A stretch of 64,000 nt of DNA, from positions 1,302,001 through 1,366,000 of the forward strand of contig CAXXIH010000008.1 in the NCBI GenBank assembly GCA_963663365.2, in the 5' to 3' direction. The stretch comes from G963663365 sp963663365 (lineage in GTDB: Bacteria > Hinthialibacterota > Hinthialibacteria > Hinthialibacterales > G963663365). Positions 61,711-64,000 of the stretch are shown here, in pieces. Under the pieces are notes generated by a model. The model saw only the letters and a program-made list of their open reading frames with translations, did not search any database and was not told the origin of the DNA. The position numbers and the translations under genes were made by a program. The number at the start of each line of letters is the position of its first letter. Within the stretch, counting starts at the first letter, position 1.

Positions 61711-64000
61711 ATGGATAACCGGGCTCGAGATAACAGATTCTTTGAACTTCTAATCGTTATTGTTTTTTGCGGACTTGCACATTCGGCATCCGCACAGGCT
61801 TCTAACTGGCTGGCATCTATCGAATCTGAAGAAGATTTTAATTTCCTCAGCCTGGTCAACACCAGCAGCGACGAAATTCTGCGGGAAACAAAATACCTGC
61901 TCCCGGAACGCGAAGACGACACACTGCTATCGACAGTCTATCAGAATGTGAATGTCTATCCGTTTCACATCGAGTTCATGGCGACGGAATTCCCAAATTA
62001 TTTCGCCGGAATTACCGTTTCCGAATATCTCGATCTGGTGGAATACCGGGCAACCCGCGATTATTATGCCGGAGCGCTATTTCAAATCGAATCGGAAGGC
62101 GGAATCATCTACGGTTTCGATTATTATTCCAATATCAACGAACCGGTGGAAAAGGCCGAAGTGGCCTATATCTATGAAAAACTGTCGGAGACATTCCAAC
62201 TCACACCATTAGCGTATGCCCCCACAGACCCAATCGATATCGATATCGCCCGTGACTGGGGTACGACCGTCGAATTTCCCATTTATTTCCCGGATGAGGG
62301 ATTTATTCCGCAGTATGAAGCATACTCACAAGCGATCAATTACGGACGTATCCGTATTGTCGATATGGACGATTTGGAAGATGCCATCGAAGATGGTGAA
62401 ATCGGTTGGCAGGATATTGTTGTCCTCGACATCGCGCCGACCGATATCGAAAGTGTGGTGGCCGGTGTAATCACCGGAACACGTCAGGGTGAGCTATCCC
62501 ATATCAATGTCCGCTCGATCCGCCGCGGGACACCCAATGCATATGTAGGGGATGCACAAGATGTATTTAAACCGTATAAAGACCAATTGGTGCGTCTAGA
62601 GGCCGGCCCGGATTCATTTGAAATAACGGTCATAGACGATGTCGCTGAAGCGGAAGCCTGGTGGGAAGAGCACCGTCCTCAGCTCGCTCCCCTGCCTCAA
62701 CCGGATGATACATTCGCGGATTTAGTCGCGTTGGATCAGCTGGCGGATGGCTCACTGTCTCCATCTTTATTGACCGCGCGGCATGGCGGCAAAGCCACAG
62801 GCATGGGCCTGCTTTATATGATTCTTGAACCGGAAATTTTGGTTGAAGGTTTCTCGATCCCGTTTAAATACTACGTTGATTTCATGCAATCCAATATGAT
62901 CTCTCACCCGGATAATCGGGGTGAATTCATCACCTATCAAGAATTTGTCGAAATCACGTTGCAGGATCCACTGTTCCGTAGCGATTCTGAATTCCGAAAC
63001 GACCGCCTCGACGATCTCAGGGATTATATGCGGGATTACGGCGCGGTAGATCCGCAATTGGTTCAAGATATCATCGCCAAAATTATCGAAGTATTCGGCT
63101 CAACAGCAGTAAAAGTGCGATTCCGCTCCTCCTCGAATACTGAAGACAACATCGAATTCAACGGCGCGGGACTCTACGATTCAACTTCCGTCTGCGCTGA
63201 GGACTCCTTGGATGACGATAATCATGGGCCATCGATTTGCGATCCGGATGAAGACGATGAACGGACAATCGAGAGAGGATTGATTAAAGTCTGGGCAAGT
63301 TTATGGAACCTTCGCGCGTTTGAAGAACGTGAATACTATCAGATCGATCATCAGCAGACGCGGATGGGAATTATGGTATCCCGCGCGTTTCCTCATGAAG
63401 ACTCCAACGGTGTGGCCTTTACCGGCGATCCTATAGCCGGAAATAAAGATTTCTATGTCGTCAATGTGCAAGACGGTGACGAAAGTGTTGTTCAACCCGG
63501 AACCGGAATTATTCCCGAGAAAATTCTGCTGACGATGAACGATGACGGAACGCTCGGCGAGATTAGCCGTTTGCGTGGTTCGTCGCTCATGCCCGATGGA
63601 GAATGGATTTTAACGGACACGCAGTTGGAGCAACTCAGCGGGCTTCTGTTCCGAATTGACCGGGACTTGCCGGTTGATCTTGGCGAATACAGCCGGGATG
63701 AAGTTTATATGGATGTCGAATTCAAATTCGATGATGGAGAGCTGGTACTAAAGCAAGTCCGGCCGACTTTGATGAACCTGCAAGAAACCGAACCCGAATG
63801 GGACTATGCCATACTGAGAATCCCCGAAGGAACACGTGTGGTCGGTGTGTTTCAGGAGCAGCGTGGAGTTGAAATCGAATATGATATGTTGGCGGTTTTG
63901 ACATTTAACTCCGGAGATTTCCAGTTGCCATTGGCAGTGGGTGAATACCCGCTGGATATTGTCAACGAAATTCTCTACACGCCGGACAGGATGCAAATAC
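61711..64000 (+). CDS. Exported PEP/pyruvate dikinase-like protein, GWD-like domain order (3' partial)
   Basis: 763 residues are visible and the frame continues past the window. A signal peptide (LLIVIVFCGLAHSASAQ) is followed by an unknown N-terminal region (residues 30-210), then a phosphohistidine-type swivelling domain (QGELSHINVRSIRRGTPNAY, His264). An ATP-grasp domain of the PPDK_N type follows from about residue 355: GGKATGMG (Lys361), VRFRSSSNTEDN (Arg470, Arg472), SLWNLRAFEER and KQVRP (Gln682, Arg684), with Glu670 as a metal-type ligand. Normal PEP synthase has ATP-grasp before the His domain; here the order matches glucan water dikinases. The protein is exported, where ATP is normally absent. 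It could phosphorylate a glycan, or be an inactive binder. Confidence 0.8.
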   Translation, partial: MDNRARDNRFFELLIVIVFCGLAHSASAQASNWLASIESEEDFNFLSLVNTSSDEILRETKYLLPEREDDTLLSTVYQNVNVYPFHIEFMATEFPNYFAGITVSEYLDLVEYRATRDYYAGALFQIESEGGIIYGFDYYSNINEPVEKAEVAYIYEKLSETFQLTPLAYAPTDPIDIDIARDWGTTVEFPIYFPDEGFIPQYEAYSQAINYGRIRIVDMDDLEDAIEDGEIGWQDIVVLDIAPTDIESVVAGVITGTRQGELSHINVRSIRRGTPNAYVGDAQDVFKPYKDQLVRLEAGPDSFEITVIDDVAEAEAWWEEHRPQLAPLPQPDDTFADLVALDQLADGSLSPSLLTARHGGKATGMGLLYMILEPEILVEGFSIPFKYYVDFMQSNMISHPDNRGEFITYQEFVEITLQDPLFRSDSEFRNDRLDDLRDYMRDYGAVDPQLVQDIIAKIIEVFGSTAVKVRFRSSSNTEDNIEFNGAGLYDSTSVCAEDSLDDDNHGPSICDPDEDDERTIERGLIKVWASLWNLRAFEEREYYQIDHQQTRMGIMVSRAFPHEDSNGVAFTGDPIAGNKDFYVVNVQDGDESVVQPGTGIIPEKILLTMNDDGTLGEISRLRGSSLMPDGEWILTDTQLEQLSGLLFRIDRDLPVDLGEYSRDEVYMDVEFKFDDGELVLKQVRPTLMNLQETEPEWDYAILRIPEGTRVVGVFQEQRGVEIEYDMLAVLTFNSGDFQLPLAVGEYPLDIVNEILYTPDRMQI

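Noticed and set aside
1..64000. Prophage, integrase, tRNA or rRNA genes
   Set aside because: No phage structural, integrase or tRNA/rRNA-like sequence was recognised anywhere in the window.

Overview
The window looks like a chromosomal segment of an uncultured Gram-negative bacterium. Supporting features are ADP-heptose-type (GT9) glycosyltransferases, secretin-domain proteins, several lipoproteins with lipoboxes, and many Sec signal peptides. Dockerin-like GDxNxDG motifs, Pro-Thr tandem linkers, TIG/IPT domains, exported beta-propellers and a large load of unknown secreted proteins suggest a PVC, Sumerlaeota or Hydrogenedentota-like lineage. That placement is inference; no rRNA is present. 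Most of the window has intermediate GC, but two stretches (about 31.7-37.8 kb and 45.8-48.9 kb) are visibly AT-rich. I found no tRNA, rRNA, CRISPR array, complete insertion sequence or prophage.

Layout. 0-4.2 kb: a partial GT-C-type membrane glycosyltransferase, then a minus-strand operon tpiA - UPF0173 hydrolase - DUF1318 lipoprotein - M48 lipoprotein, closed by a hairpin terminator. 4.4-7.7 kb: a three-gene operon of a TPR/FxLYD-like lipoprotein and two short secretin-domain proteins. 7.7-12.6 kb: an exported YyaL-like protein fused to a DsbD-N-like domain, a winged-helix regulator with its own promoter and palindrome, and a B12-binding radical SAM enzyme. 12.6-19.5 kb: two glycosyltransferases, an orphan FliK-like protein, RNase HI, a DegT aminotransferase and an isochorismatase-family hydrolase. 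19.6-28.3 kb: an unusual XRE-receiver-AAA+ regulator divergent from a dockerin-like secreted protein across an operator-like intergenic region, a Ser/Arg-rich lipoprotein, and a large dockerin/PT-repeat/TIG protein. 28.5-31.6 kb: rpsU, a DUF3748 propeller and dapA.

31.7-37.8 kb is the first AT-rich island: a membrane glycosyltransferase-like protein with a TPR-like tail, two unknown exported proteins and an exported TPR protein. Upstream is a promoter-like sequence with a nine-G homopolymer in its spacer. 37.8-45.8 kb is a surface-glycan block: a GT4 glycosyltransferase, an operon YfhO - Maf - DUF151 - WaaF-like, and a polyprenyl glycosylphosphotransferase. 45.8-48.9 kb is the second AT-rich island, with three exported unknowns, two of them paralogues, followed by a terminator and a three-hairpin REP-like element. 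49.2-64 kb is a run of exported proteins: DUF1223, a propeller-PHP protein, a YD-repeat protein, an alpha/alpha-toroid protein, a propeller, an alpha/beta hydrolase, a WD40 protein, another propeller, and a truncated dikinase-like protein.

The most unusual items are the XRE-REC-AAA+ regulator without a GAFTGA motif together with its TTCACA(A/T)(A/T)T half-sites, the exported dikinase-like protein whose phosphohistidine-type domain precedes its ATP-grasp domain, the YyaL-DsbD-N fusion, the tandem minimal secretins, and the G-tract promoter.
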